From contig NZ_PIQF01000001.1 of the NCBI RefSeq assembly GCF_003987275.1, positions 1,054,001 to 1,118,000 on the forward strand: a stretch of 64,000 bases of DNA, written 5' to 3'. Every line of letters begins with the position of its first letter. Position 1 is the first letter of the stretch. This stretch comes from Idiomarina seosinensis (GTDB taxonomy: Bacteria; Pseudomonadota; Gammaproteobacteria; Enterobacterales; Alteromonadaceae). Shown here one piece after another: positions 16,375 to 24,277 of this stretch. The position numbers were made by a program, and so were the translations under genes. A model generated the notes under the pieces. That model was given only the letters and a program-made list of their open reading frames with translations, had not been told where the DNA came from and did no database searches.

Positions 16375-17748
16375 ATGAAGCTTCTTTTTTATAAAATTAG
16401 ACTTCTCGTAATCCTATCAGCTTCTGTTACCAGCTTAGGCTGCAGCACAGTAGGGCAAATTAAAAATGAGCCTATTTCTGGAAAAAATGATACTGAATTA
16501 ACTTCTGGTACATTATTCTCAGCGGCTCGAGCTGGAAACCCCAAGGGAATAACTCTTATTTTGGCTTTTTCCGGAGGTGGAACACGGGCTTCTGCTCTGT
16601 CTTATGGCGTATTAGAAGAACTAAGAGATACTAATGTCACTATAGGTGGCAAATCGACAAGACTTTTAGATGAAGTTGATTTTATTTCATCTGTTTCGGG
16701 CGGCAGCATAACGGCGGCTTACTATGGTTTGTTTCGAGACAAAATTTTTTATGATTTCAAAGATAAGCTTCTAACACGGGATTTAAAGGAGCAAATAATC
16801 TCAACAGTTTTAAACCCCCTTCGTTGGTTTTCAAATTTAGGAATAACTGATCATACTGTCGGAATATATGCTGATGCAGGATTTGGAGAATATACATTTG
16901 GCGACATGCTCGAAAAAGGTCCGCCCTATATAGCCATCAATGCCACAGACTTATCTCAAGGTGCTAGATTTTCCTTTCTACAGGACTACTTCAATTTAAT
17001 ATGCTCAGATCTATCTACCTTCCCCGTAGCCAGAGCAGTAGCAGCTTCAGCAGCTATGCCTTTACTGTTCGACCCCATCGTACTGAAGAATTACGATACA
17101 TGTGACATTACGGATTCCATCAACTTTTTATCCAGTAAAACTTCCATTGGGAAACACAGTATTCGGAATACTGCCTCTGCAGCACTTTCTTATTCCAATA
17201 AAAAAGAACGTCCTTTTGTTCACCTCGTAGACGGAGGTGTATCGGACAATTTGGGTCTCAGGATTATAACTGACCCTGTTGAGCTAACAGGAGGTATAGT
17301 AAATTACTTTAGCATGATCCATGGAGAGGATAGTTATTCAATCCCACGACATTTTGCCATCATAGCCGTAAACGCATCAGTAAAAGTCGACTCAAGCATG
17401 GATAAGAGTTCGACCCCTCCATCAATGCGTCAAACGTTAAACGCGGTTACTGATGCGCAACTTCAATTGTACAATAATGAAACAACCGATTTAATAAAGC
17501 TTAAATTAGAGCAGTGGGTCGATGAAACAAAAACACAAGGAATACCTGTCGAAGCGCACCTAATATCTATCGAGTTGAAATCGGTATCATCAGACCGTCT
17601 AAGAAATCGCCTCAATTTAATCCCGACAACTCTCGGCTTACCAGAAGAGGAAGTTGAGTTGCTTATTGGTACAGGCCGAAAGCTACTAAGGGAAAACCCT
17701 CAATTTCAAAAATTACTAAAAAGTATCAGCTCTCATAAGACACAATAA
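16375..17748 (+). CDS. Patatin-like phospholipase, lipoprotein
   Basis: The 457-residue protein starts with a lipoprotein signal ending in SLGC (Cys23). The patatin catalytic elements are intact: oxyanion hole SGGGTRA (66-72), nucleophile Ser108 in SSVSGGS, and the dyad Asp286 in VDGGVSDN. It should be an acyl hydrolase attached to the outer membrane on the periplasmic side. With pldA and the PLD gene it makes three unrelated lipid-cleaving enzymes in one island module. The gene is visibly more AT-rich than the chromosomal genes. Confidence 0.88.
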   Translation: MKLLFYKIRLLVILSASVTSLGCSTVGQIKNEPISGKNDTELTSGTLFSAARAGNPKGITLILAFSGGGTRASALSYGVLEELRDTNVTIGGKSTRLLDEVDFISSVSGGSITAAYYGLFRDKIFYDFKDKLLTRDLKEQIISTVLNPLRWFSNLGITDHTVGIYADAGFGEYTFGDMLEKGPPYIAINATDLSQGARFSFLQDYFNLICSDLSTFPVARAVAASAAMPLLFDPIVLKNYDTCDITDSINFLSSKTSIGKHSIRNTASAALSYSNKKERPFVHLVDGGVSDNLGLRIITDPVELTGGIVNYFSMIHGEDSYSIPRHFAIIAVNASVKVDSSMDKSSTPPSMRQTLNAVTDAQLQLYNNETTDLIKLKLEQWVDETKTQGIPVEAHLISIELKSVSSDRLRNRLNLIPTTLGLPEEEVELLIGTGRKLLRENPQFQKLLKSISSHKTQ

Positions 17749-17768
17749 AAACAACTAAATATCGAGAC

Positions 17769-17804
17769 AAAAAATAAGCCCAGGGTTGGTATTCCCTGGA
17801 CTTA
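17769..17804 (-). terminator. Terminator between the patatin gene and the LytTR operon
   Basis: TAAGCCCAGGG and CCCTGGACTTA form an 11-bp stem with an 8-base loop. The single non-Watson-Crick pair is G-U on the minus strand and A-C on the plus strand, and the minus strand has a run of six T after the stem. It therefore ends the LytTR operon best. Confidence 0.7.
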
Positions 17805-17808
17805 CCCA

Positions 17809-18150
17809 TTACAAGCCAATATCAAACATTAGCTGGCGCTTATAATGGCCTCCCAACGGGAGAACCGTCTCGTCAGCTAATTCTACTTCCTGGTATCGGC
17901 CTAGCTCCGACAGAAGCTTTCTTAACTGGTCACGCTTAACTATGTGACTGCGATGAATGCGAATGAATCTATCGTCCAGTAATTCTTCCATATCAGATAA
18001 AGTCGCTCTATGAAGAACGCGCTCACTACCGAAGTAGAGCTTCACGTAGTTACCAAACGCTTCCACACGCTCTATGGATGCAACAGCAACAAAACGGACT
18101 TCACCGGGGCGCGTTTTAACAGCAATAATGTTTCGTTTCATGCTAGCCAT
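17809..18150 (-). CDS. LytTR-domain DNA-binding regulator
   Basis: The 113-residue protein is little more than a LytTR domain: VASIERVEAFGNYVKLYF, LHRATLSDMEELLDDRFIRIHRSHIV and LPLGGHYKRQLMFDI. There is no receiver or membrane domain. It starts 2 bp after the stop of the membrane-protein gene at 18153-18530, with its ribosome site inside that gene. A LytTR protein paired with a small membrane protein is the layout of LytTR regulatory systems, where the membrane partner restrains the regulator. It is next to, and divergent from, the DarTG operon. Confidence 0.85.
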   Translation of the reverse strand: MASMKRNIIAVKTRPGEVRFVAVASIERVEAFGNYVKLYFGSERVLHRATLSDMEELLDDRFIRIHRSHIVKRDQLRKLLSELGRYQEVELADETVLPLGGHYKRQLMFDIGL

Positions 18151-18152
18151 AG

Positions 18153-18530
18153 TTAGTCCCTCTCCATGACCAAATCCGCATCAATGCTGTTACCACCAGC
18201 CAGCTGAATCGATGTTCGCCCCTTAATCGAGTAATCGTTGTAGATAGCGAATAGCAATGTCGAGCTGAGACCAATGGCTATAATCGCAGTGACTAGTGTC
18301 CCTGTAGATAACGTCCCAATAATACCTGAGCCCCACCCCAACGGATTCCAGAAGTTGGTGGCAAAGACTCCTGCTGAGCCGACAGCTAACGCAAAAGCAC
18401 CGGATGATGCTGACTTTAATGTTTTCACGTCATCAGCCAACGAGGCACTTCTTACGGCAATTGTCTTCTCCTGCCTTTCGATAGCCCGCTTTAGCTCTGA
18501 CTTGGTGTGTACGACCGTTACGTTCGACAT
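18153..18530 (-). CDS. Small membrane protein, putative partner of LytTR regulator
   Basis: The 125-residue protein has a helical N terminus (VHTKSELKRAIERQEKTIAV) and two or three membrane segments at about 43-60 and 74-98 (GTLVTAIIAIGLSSTLLFAIY). The family is unfamiliar to me. GGAG precedes the ATG. Its place directly before a stand-alone LytTR gene suggests that it senses membrane state and restrains the regulator. The segment with alternating Gly and Ala (SSGAFALAVGSAGVFA) would also suit a small pore-like protein, so a toxin role cannot be excluded. Confidence 0.55.
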   Translation of the reverse strand: MSNVTVVHTKSELKRAIERQEKTIAVRSASLADDVKTLKSASSGAFALAVGSAGVFATNFWNPLGWGSGIIGTLSTGTLVTAIIAIGLSSTLLFAIYNDYSIKGRTSIQLAGGNSIDADLVMERD

Positions 18531-18544
18531 AAATATTCTCCTAA

Positions 18545-18575
18545 TTGACAGTTAATTAACTGCAGCCGTAACTGC
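18545..18575. promoter_or_regulatory. Divergent promoter/operator of LytTR and DarTG operons
   Basis: The region holds a perfect 14-bp palindrome (CAGTTAATTAACTG, 18549-18562), a consensus -35 TTGACA (18545-18550) for the rightward operon, and two direct copies of TAACTGC at 18557 and 18569. LytTR proteins bind imperfect direct repeats containing GTT, and on the minus strand both copies read GCAGTTA. The 12-bp spacing is shorter than the usual 21 bp, so the assignment is tentative. Confidence 0.45.
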
Positions 18576-18607
18576 CATTAGGTGATATAGGTTTGTGATT
18601 TCGTAAA

Positions 18608-19186
18608 ATGATGGGTAATCTGGAGCAAACGGCTGATATAGGGAAATATACCGTGCTCAAACTTGACCTACCCAACCCAAAATTTGAATCGAGTTATCGC
18701 GATTACATTGACGAACTTGGCGACGAGGAACGGTACCCTTTCCCGCTTGATTTCGATCACACTGATTTCCTTGGAATGCTAGATCGCATCGAAGGTTTCA
18801 GATCCGGTGAAACCGTTCCAGTAGGTATGGTAAGTAGTTCAACGTTTTGGCTAATTGATAATAACGAAATACTTGGCTGTACCAATATTCGGCACACACT
18901 CAACGAACAAATAGAGCATGCCGGCGGGCACATAGGCTTAAGTATTCGACCTTCATACAGAAGCAAAGGGCTAGGAAAAATATTGCTCAACATGAGTCTC
19001 AACAAGGCACGAGAACTTGGCATTAACGAAGTTCACATTCATTGTCACTCGACGAATAGTTCATCGAAAGCAATGATAGAATCATGTGGAGGAGTACTAG
19101 ATTCAACAGTTAAGGTGGGTGACGAAGAAATTAGTCGCTATTTAATAAGTCCGTCCAGGCCAACCTCTACCGAGGGCGATTTATGA
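18608..19186 (+). CDS. GNAT acetyltransferase, island paralogue, first gene of the DarTG operon
   Basis: This single-domain GNAT has motif A as IGLSIRPSYRSKGLGKILL. Over most of its length it matches the chromosomal GNAT at 2558-3064 at roughly 70 percent identity by eye. Alignment with that copy suggests that the true start may be the GTG at 18653 (L-K-L-D-L-P) instead of the ATG at 18608; neither has a strong ribosome site. Its last four bases (ATGA) overlap the next gene, so it is coupled to the DarT-like protein. It could modify the toxin or a target, or be an unrelated passenger. Confidence 0.78.
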   Translation: MMGNLEQTADIGKYTVLKLDLPNPKFESSYRDYIDELGDEERYPFPLDFDHTDFLGMLDRIEGFRSGETVPVGMVSSSTFWLIDNNEILGCTNIRHTLNEQIEHAGGHIGLSIRPSYRSKGLGKILLNMSLNKARELGINEVHIHCHSTNSSSKAMIESCGGVLDSTVKVGDEEISRYLISPSRPTSTEGDL

Positions 19187-19761
19187 GCATCCGTAATGGA
19201 AGGCTTCTCTACCACCTAACATCTATCGATAACATCGAGGGAATAATACGCCATGGGCTTATCCCCCGAGCAGAACTCGACAACTTTGACGATGTTGCTG
19301 ACCGAGAGATCATAGGCCATCGTCAGTTACATCAGCTTGATAGCAAGGTTCCTTTTCATTTTTTTGCTAAAAACCCTTTTGATGGAAACGTGCAGGCAAA
19401 TAACGCTGAAAAAGCATTCGTCCTTATTGCTGTTCACAGAGCCTTAGCCCAGAAGAAAAATTGGCAGATAATACCTCGTCATCCTCTTGCTCAACCTTTC
19501 GAAATTTATGAATTTGACCAAGGAATGGAAGTTATTGATTGGAATACAATGGATCGACGTGATTATTCCGACCAAAACTGCAAAAATATATGTATGGCAG
19601 AGTGTTTGGCTCCAGCAACAGTTGAGCCTCGATACTTTGCGAGTATTTACACTAAGACGCCGGAGCAAAGGCAACTAGTTTCTAGCTTGGCCGAACAATA
19701 CAGATTAAATATTCATGTAAACCTAAATCAACAAATGTTTAGTGCTGGACAACGTACCTAA
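19183..19761 (+). CDS. Divergent DarT-like (DUF4433) ADP-ribosyltransferase
   Basis: The protein is 192 residues. The N terminus LLYHLTSIDNIEGIIRHGL carries the DarT NAD-binding His (His11) and Thr13. REIIGHRQLHQLDSKVPFHFF (41-61) corresponds to the Arg-containing loop and PFYF strand, and Glu140 in ICMAECLAP is the expected catalytic Glu. It is clearly different from the DarT2 gene that follows, and lacks its TLSDYVPFYFTPFSP. It may be a DarT1-like toxin or a DarT relative with a different target. The stop and next start share a base (TAATG). Confidence 0.72.
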   Translation: MSIRNGRLLYHLTSIDNIEGIIRHGLIPRAELDNFDDVADREIIGHRQLHQLDSKVPFHFFAKNPFDGNVQANNAEKAFVLIAVHRALAQKKNWQIIPRHPLAQPFEIYEFDQGMEVIDWNTMDRRDYSDQNCKNICMAECLAPATVEPRYFASIYTKTPEQRQLVSSLAEQYRLNIHVNLNQQMFSAGQRT

Positions 19762-20402
19762 TGTATAAAAACCTAAATCCTGACAAGGCGCTAATATGGC
19801 GAATTGTTCATCGAGATAATCTAGACTGGATTCTTGAACACGGTGTTTATGCTTCAAGCAGCAATCACCGATCAGATGACTGGGTGAGCATAGGTAGTGA
19901 TGAACTAATTGATAAACGGTCTCGACGTGAAGTTCCAGTAGCACCGGGAGGAACACTGAGTGATTACGTTCCATTTTATTTCACCCCCTTTTCACCAATG
20001 CTCTACAACATAAAGACAGGCCGTGGCGGTGTGATTCGGCGCAATAACGAAGAAATTGTAATACTCGTTTCTAGCTTGCATGACGTTTATCAGGCTGGGT
20101 TAAGCTATGTTTACACTGACTGTCATGCTTACTCCGCCTTAGCTAATTATTACAATGAGCCGGACTCATTATCGGAGATTGATTGGGAGCTGATTCAAAA
20201 GCGGGATTTTAAGAGAGCACCTGATGATCTTGGCAAGTTAGACAGATATCAGGCAGAGGCTTTGATACACCGACACTTCCCTACCTCGCTGTTAAAGGGT
20301 ATTGTGTGCTTTAATGAAAGCGTAAAACAGTCAGCTGAACAAAAAGCAGACAAGCACGGTCAAAACCTAAAGATAATAGCTCGTTCGGAATGGTACTTTT
20401 AA
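19761..20402 (+). CDS. darT: DarT2-type DNA ADP-ribosyltransferase toxin
   Basis: At 213 residues this is a full-length DarT. It shows IWRIVHRDNLDWILEHG (His17), ELIDKRSRREVPV (Arg53), the signature GGTLSDYVPFYFTPFSPMLYNI (64-85), the long ARTT-like loop and Glu166 in RYQAEALIHRHFP. Enzymes of this family attach ADP-ribose to thymidine in single-stranded DNA and block replication, and are held in check by DarG. All catalytic residues are intact, so it should be toxic without DarG. darG follows with no intervening base. Confidence 0.9.
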   Translation: MYKNLNPDKALIWRIVHRDNLDWILEHGVYASSSNHRSDDWVSIGSDELIDKRSRREVPVAPGGTLSDYVPFYFTPFSPMLYNIKTGRGGVIRRNNEEIVILVSSLHDVYQAGLSYVYTDCHAYSALANYYNEPDSLSEIDWELIQKRDFKRAPDDLGKLDRYQAEALIHRHFPTSLLKGIVCFNESVKQSAEQKADKHGQNLKIIARSEWYF

Positions 20403-21470
20403 ATGTTAAATTTTAAGACAGGAAACCTCTTAGAGTCTGATGCTGAAGCCCTCGTCAACACCGTCAATACAGTCGGTGTCATGGGTAAGGGGATCGCTTT
20501 GATGTTTAAAGAACGGTTCCCTGCAAATATGGAAGCCTACGCTCGAGCTTGTAAAGAAAACAAAGTAGCCACCGGCAAAATGTTCTTTACCCATAGTAAT
20601 GAACTGGTTAACCCCCAGTGGATCGTCAACTTCCCTACCAAACAGCACTGGCGAGCCAAGTCGAAAATTGAATGGATCGATGAGGGGCTTAAAGATCTTC
20701 GAGCATTCATTGTTAACAATAACGTTCGCTCTATTGCTATCCCCCCTCTTGGAGCTGGAAACGGCGGGTTAAGCTGGAATTCTGTTCTCCCATTGATTGA
20801 ACAGCATTTAGCTGACCTGAGCGATGTTGATATTCAAATTTATCAACCAACCGAGCAGTATCAGAATGTCAGTAAGCAAACCGGTGTAGAGCAATTAACA
20901 GCAGCCAGAGCCATGGTTGCTGAGTTAATCAGACGCTATTGGGTACTTGGCAACGAATGCACTTTGCTAGAAGTACAAAAATTAGCATGGTTTCTGCAGC
21001 GTGCACTGCAAAAAGAAGGAACCGCTAATCCGTTAAAGTTGGACTTCCAGCCAGAGAAGTTTGGCCCGTATGCCAACAACCTAACTCACTTATTAAACCG
21101 GCTAGACGGAAGCTATTTGCAATCTGACAAACGTATTCCAGATGCAAAACCAACAGATATCATTGCATTCAATGATAACAAACGCCAAACAGTCGAAGCT
21201 TACCTAAAAACTGAAGCCATGGAATACGATAGTGCATTGAGAAAAGCAACAGACGTCATTGAGGGATTTGAGTCGCCATACGGACTAGAACTACTTGCAA
21301 CCGTTGACTGGCTCATAACAGAAGGAAGTGTAGAGCCCAATCCTGAGAAAGTCCTTGCAGCATTACGTCAACGGCCTGCGGGCGAACAGTGGGCACAACG
21401 CAAACTCAATATGTTTGATCACAAGGCTATATCCGTAGCCCTCGATGCATTAAACAGTAAGTTGCATTAA
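20403..21470 (+). CDS. darG: DarG macrodomain antitoxin (DNA ADP-ribosyl glycohydrolase)
   Basis: The N-terminal macrodomain (residues 1-150) has [31 protein letters not shown], Lys80 in [12 protein letters not shown] (the position of the catalytic Lys of characterised DarG) and [13 protein letters not shown] (113-125). The C-terminal half (residues 160-355) contains [28 protein letters not shown] and [20 protein letters not shown], which in DarG binds and inhibits DarT. It follows darT directly. One DarG here must cope with two DarT-type proteins, or the first is neutralised in another way. Confidence 0.9.
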   Translation: MLNFKTGNLLESDAEALVNTVNTVGVMGKGIALMFKERFPANMEAYARACKENKVATGKMFFTHSNELVNPQWIVNFPTKQHWRAKSKIEWIDEGLKDLRAFIVNNNVRSIAIPPLGAGNGGLSWNSVLPLIEQHLADLSDVDIQIYQPTEQYQNVSKQTGVEQLTAARAMVAELIRRYWVLGNECTLLEVQKLAWFLQRALQKEGTANPLKLDFQPEKFGPYANNLTHLLNRLDGSYLQSDKRIPDAKPTDIIAFNDNKRQTVEAYLKTEAMEYDSALRKATDVIEGFESPYGLELLATVDWLITEGSVEPNPEKVLAALRQRPAGEQWAQRKLNMFDHKAISVALDALNSKLH

Positions 21471-21501
21471 CTCAAACCTTTTTAACCAAACAAAAAATAA
21501 A

Positions 21502-21524
21502 ATAGGGGCTTACTAGGCCCCTAT
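21502..21524 (-). terminator. Terminator of the small recombinase gene
   Basis: ATAGGGGC and GCCCCTAT form a perfect 8-bp stem with a 7-base loop. On the minus strand it is followed by TTTATTTTTTG. It overlaps the recombinase stop codon and would also block read-through from darG. Confidence 0.65.
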
Positions 21525-22081
21525 AGTTCCAACTCCACAAAGTCACGGTCAACATCTTCCTGAGTAATGCCAATATAACGCAGCGTCACAGCCTCAGAGC
21601 TATGACGTAGCATCTTCATTACCCTGGCGATGTCGTTGGTGTTCTTGTAAAGATGATAACCTCGTGTCTTCCGCATTGAGTGAGTACCCAGTTTAATGCC
21701 AACCTCCTCCCCTATCGCCGCGAACGCCCGCGAAACGTAACGGCGGCTAATCGGGGCCTCGTCCAAACCTTTAGACCATTGGTTCCGGTAGGACTGAAAC
21801 AGGTAAATATGCTCGGGGTGCTCATCCTTTATACGAGCAATAATAGATCGTGCTTTGTCGTTCAATTTAATGGTTGCTTGTTTCGACGTCTTCCCTTCAA
21901 CCAGGGTAAGACGTTCGTCGTTAATGTTTTCAAACTTGATGGACAGTAAATCTGAGATCCGTAATGCCAGGTTCAAGCCCACATCCCAAACATCAGCAAT
22001 TTGCTGACCGTATGTTCGTTTGAGAAGGTAGCTAATCAGCTTTACGGTATCCAGATCTTTAACCGCTTGCACTTCGGCCAT
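21521..22081 (-). CDS. Small tyrosine recombinase (catalytic domain only)
   Basis: The 186-residue protein is FimB/FimE-sized and lacks an arm-binding N-terminal domain. All six catalytic positions can be seen: Arg41 (ALRISDLL), Lys64 (EGKTSKQ), His134 and Arg137 (THSMRKTR), His160 (LRHSSEAV) and Tyr169 (RYIG). It is therefore probably active. It is not the island's own integrase, which is at the right end. It may be an invertase, a resolvase or the remnant integrase of a nested insertion that brought the DarTG or OLD modules. Confidence 0.85.
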   Translation of the reverse strand: MAEVQAVKDLDTVKLISYLLKRTYGQQIADVWDVGLNLALRISDLLSIKFENINDERLTLVEGKTSKQATIKLNDKARSIIARIKDEHPEHIYLFQSYRNQWSKGLDEAPISRRYVSRAFAAIGEEVGIKLGTHSMRKTRGYHLYKNTNDIARVMKMLRHSSEAVTLRYIGITQEDVDRDFVELEL

Positions 22082-22167
22082 AGTCTAGTTCCTTTTTTGC
22101 TGTAAAACGTGATTTTGAGTACTTAAGAGGGTATAAAGGGGGAAATAGCCCGTTTTTAGTGGTTTTT

Positions 22168-22198
22168 CTTGTTCCCGTTATTGTATTTCGGGAACAAG
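22168..22198. promoter_or_regulatory. Inverted repeat between small recombinase and OLD genes
   Basis: CTTGTTCCCG and CGGGAACAAG are a perfect 10-bp inverted repeat with an 11-base AT-rich spacer, in the divergent promoter region. There is no T-run matching a transcript end. It may be an operator, or a recombinase-type site (two inverted arms around a spacer). Confidence 0.45.
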
Positions 22199-22333
22199 CT
22201 TTAATTTCGACTATGATATATTTCTTAAAATTTGATGACTCGTTTTAAATGACAACTGGGCCCGCTACTAAAGTTTTTTAGCAGAACTTTTTAATGGAGT
22301 CAGTTAAGGCTCAAAGGAAAAGGATGTCAGCCG

Positions 22334-24274
22334 ATGTACGTATCCCAAATCTATATCCAGCGTTTTAGAATATTTGAAGAGCTATATTTAACTTTGAACT
22401 CGGGGCTAAATGTCATAGTAGGTGAAAACAATTCAGGGAAGTCCGCTTTAATAGACGCGATAAGAGTTACTTTAGATACAAAATCTTCGGAGTGGACCAG
22501 AATAACAGAAACAGATTTTCACGATGACGCTGATAACTTTCATATAACACTAAAGTTTTCTGGTATTACTCCTGATCATGCGAGAAGGTTTGTTGAGCAC
22601 CTCACATATGAGAAAGGTGAGGAAGGCGACAAGCAATTAGCTTTATACATAACTCTTACCGCTCACCGCACAGAGGCCATACGCAGAGGTCGGCGTATAA
22701 TCCGTAGTGACTGGCGCTCAGGAATAAATGGTAATGGACCTTCAGTTGAAAGAGAAGTTCGTGAGTACTTGGCCGCGACTTATCTCAAACCTTTACGCGA
22801 TGCGGAAGCAGAGTTGTCTTCAGGACGTGGTTCGAGACTAGCTCAAATTCTGTCATCTTCTAAACACTTTAAACGAGATGGCGAATCTTTCAAAACCCTC
22901 TTAGAGGGACTTATTGCTGCCAGCATAGAGGCAAAGAAAAACGACGGATTACAAAACAATAAATCTGATATCGACAAATATATAAAAGAGCTCACGTTTA
23001 ATACCGATAGGTTTGAGTTATCAATAGAAATGCTCGGAAGCAAAGAGTTTGAGAATTTAGATACACTTGAGAAAGAACGAGCCTTTCAGGATATTTTGCA
23101 TAGGCTAAGCTTGGTTTTAGATGAGTCACAACCTACCCAAGGGCTTGGCTATAATAACATCCTGTTTATGGCCACAGAGTTAATATTACTAGAGCAGGAA
23201 AGTGACGAGTTTCCTTTGCTATTGATAGAAGAGCCGGAAGCCCACTTACACCCTCAGTTGCAAATGAAGCTTTTAAAATTTATTCGCGACACAAAATCTC
23301 CCGCGTTACAAACCATAATGACAACTCATAGCCCAAATCTAGCATCTAAAGCTCCTTTGGAGAGCATAATACTGCTATCTAATGGCGAAGCCTTTCCACT
23401 TAAAAAAACCGATACTCTACTCGATGACGAAGATTATGTTTTTTTAGAGAAATTTCTTGACATAACGAAATCTAACTTATTTTTTGCTAGGTCTGTCCTA
23501 ATTGTAGAGGGAGATGCTGAAAATATCTTATTACCGACAATCGCTAAATTAATTGGCAAGCCATTAGAAGACTATGGTGTCAGTATTGTAAACGTTGGCA
23601 ATACTGCATATACACGATATGCCAAGATATTTCTAAGGCGGGATTCTTTAATTGAAGCAGAAGCTCCATCTATACCAGTCAAAGTTGCTTGTTTGAGAGA
23701 TCTTGATCTTTGGCCGGAAAGATCCGACAAAGTTAAATATCCGAAATTTGGATTTAAAGAGTTAAAAAAGAAAAATGAAATTTACTGGTTACCTCGAGAA
23801 AACGAAGAGGGTAAGAAAATCGGCACTGCTCCCCAGGATAAAAGGGACGACCTAAAGTCATTTGACGTCCTTCATAATGAGAAAACACAGTCTATCACTG
23901 AACCAGAGAATATACGTGTCTTTGTCTCAGATGAGTGGACATTTGAGTACTGTCTTATTCGGAGCGGATTGGGCAAGGAGATCTACCAAATTTTGAAGAC
24001 TAAAGCCGACTGCGATTATAGCGAGCTATCTGATGATGACGAAATAAGGGCAATACAGATATATCGTCTGATCGAATCTAACCATCGAAAGACAGAGCTC
24101 GCTTATCTATTAAGCCAAAAACTAATAGATGTCTATTCAAGCTCTTCGCTTACCAACCAGCTATATAAGAAGCTGCCTGAATACATAAAGTCAGCGCTTG
24201 AGTATGTAACCGATTCAACACATCCCTCAAGAAGAGCTGCACAATCGCCAAAGCTTCAAACTAGTGGAGAATAG
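22334..24274 (+). CDS. OLD-family ATPase/TOPRIM endonuclease (GajA-like)
   Basis: The 646-residue protein joins an ABC-type ATPase with a TOPRIM nuclease. Walker A is GENNSGKS (30-37), Walker B LLLIEEPEAHLHPQ (295-308), and the H-loop His is in TTHSP (332). The TOPRIM part has the catalytic Glu392 in VLIVEGDAENILL and DLD at 456-458 (RDLDLWPE). The gene ends three bases before a UvrD-type helicase gene. This pairing defines class 2 OLD nucleases and the Gabija anti-phage system, in which GajA cuts DNA when nucleotides fall. It is longer than B. cereus GajA, so it may be a divergent variant. Confidence 0.85.
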   Translation: MYVSQIYIQRFRIFEELYLTLNSGLNVIVGENNSGKSALIDAIRVTLDTKSSEWTRITETDFHDDADNFHITLKFSGITPDHARRFVEHLTYEKGEEGDKQLALYITLTAHRTEAIRRGRRIIRSDWRSGINGNGPSVEREVREYLAATYLKPLRDAEAELSSGRGSRLAQILSSSKHFKRDGESFKTLLEGLIAASIEAKKNDGLQNNKSDIDKYIKELTFNTDRFELSIEMLGSKEFENLDTLEKERAFQDILHRLSLVLDESQPTQGLGYNNILFMATELILLEQESDEFPLLLIEEPEAHLHPQLQMKLLKFIRDTKSPALQTIMTTHSPNLASKAPLESIILLSNGEAFPLKKTDTLLDDEDYVFLEKFLDITKSNLFFARSVLIVEGDAENILLPTIAKLIGKPLEDYGVSIVNVGNTAYTRYAKIFLRRDSLIEAEAPSIPVKVACLRDLDLWPERSDKVKYPKFGFKELKKKNEIYWLPRENEEGKKIGTAPQDKRDDLKSFDVLHNEKTQSITEPENIRVFVSDEWTFEYCLIRSGLGKEIYQILKTKADCDYSELSDDDEIRAIQIYRLIESNHRKTELAYLLSQKLIDVYSSSSLTNQLYKKLPEYIKSALEYVTDSTHPSRRAAQSPKLQTSGE

Positions 24275-24277
24275 GTT

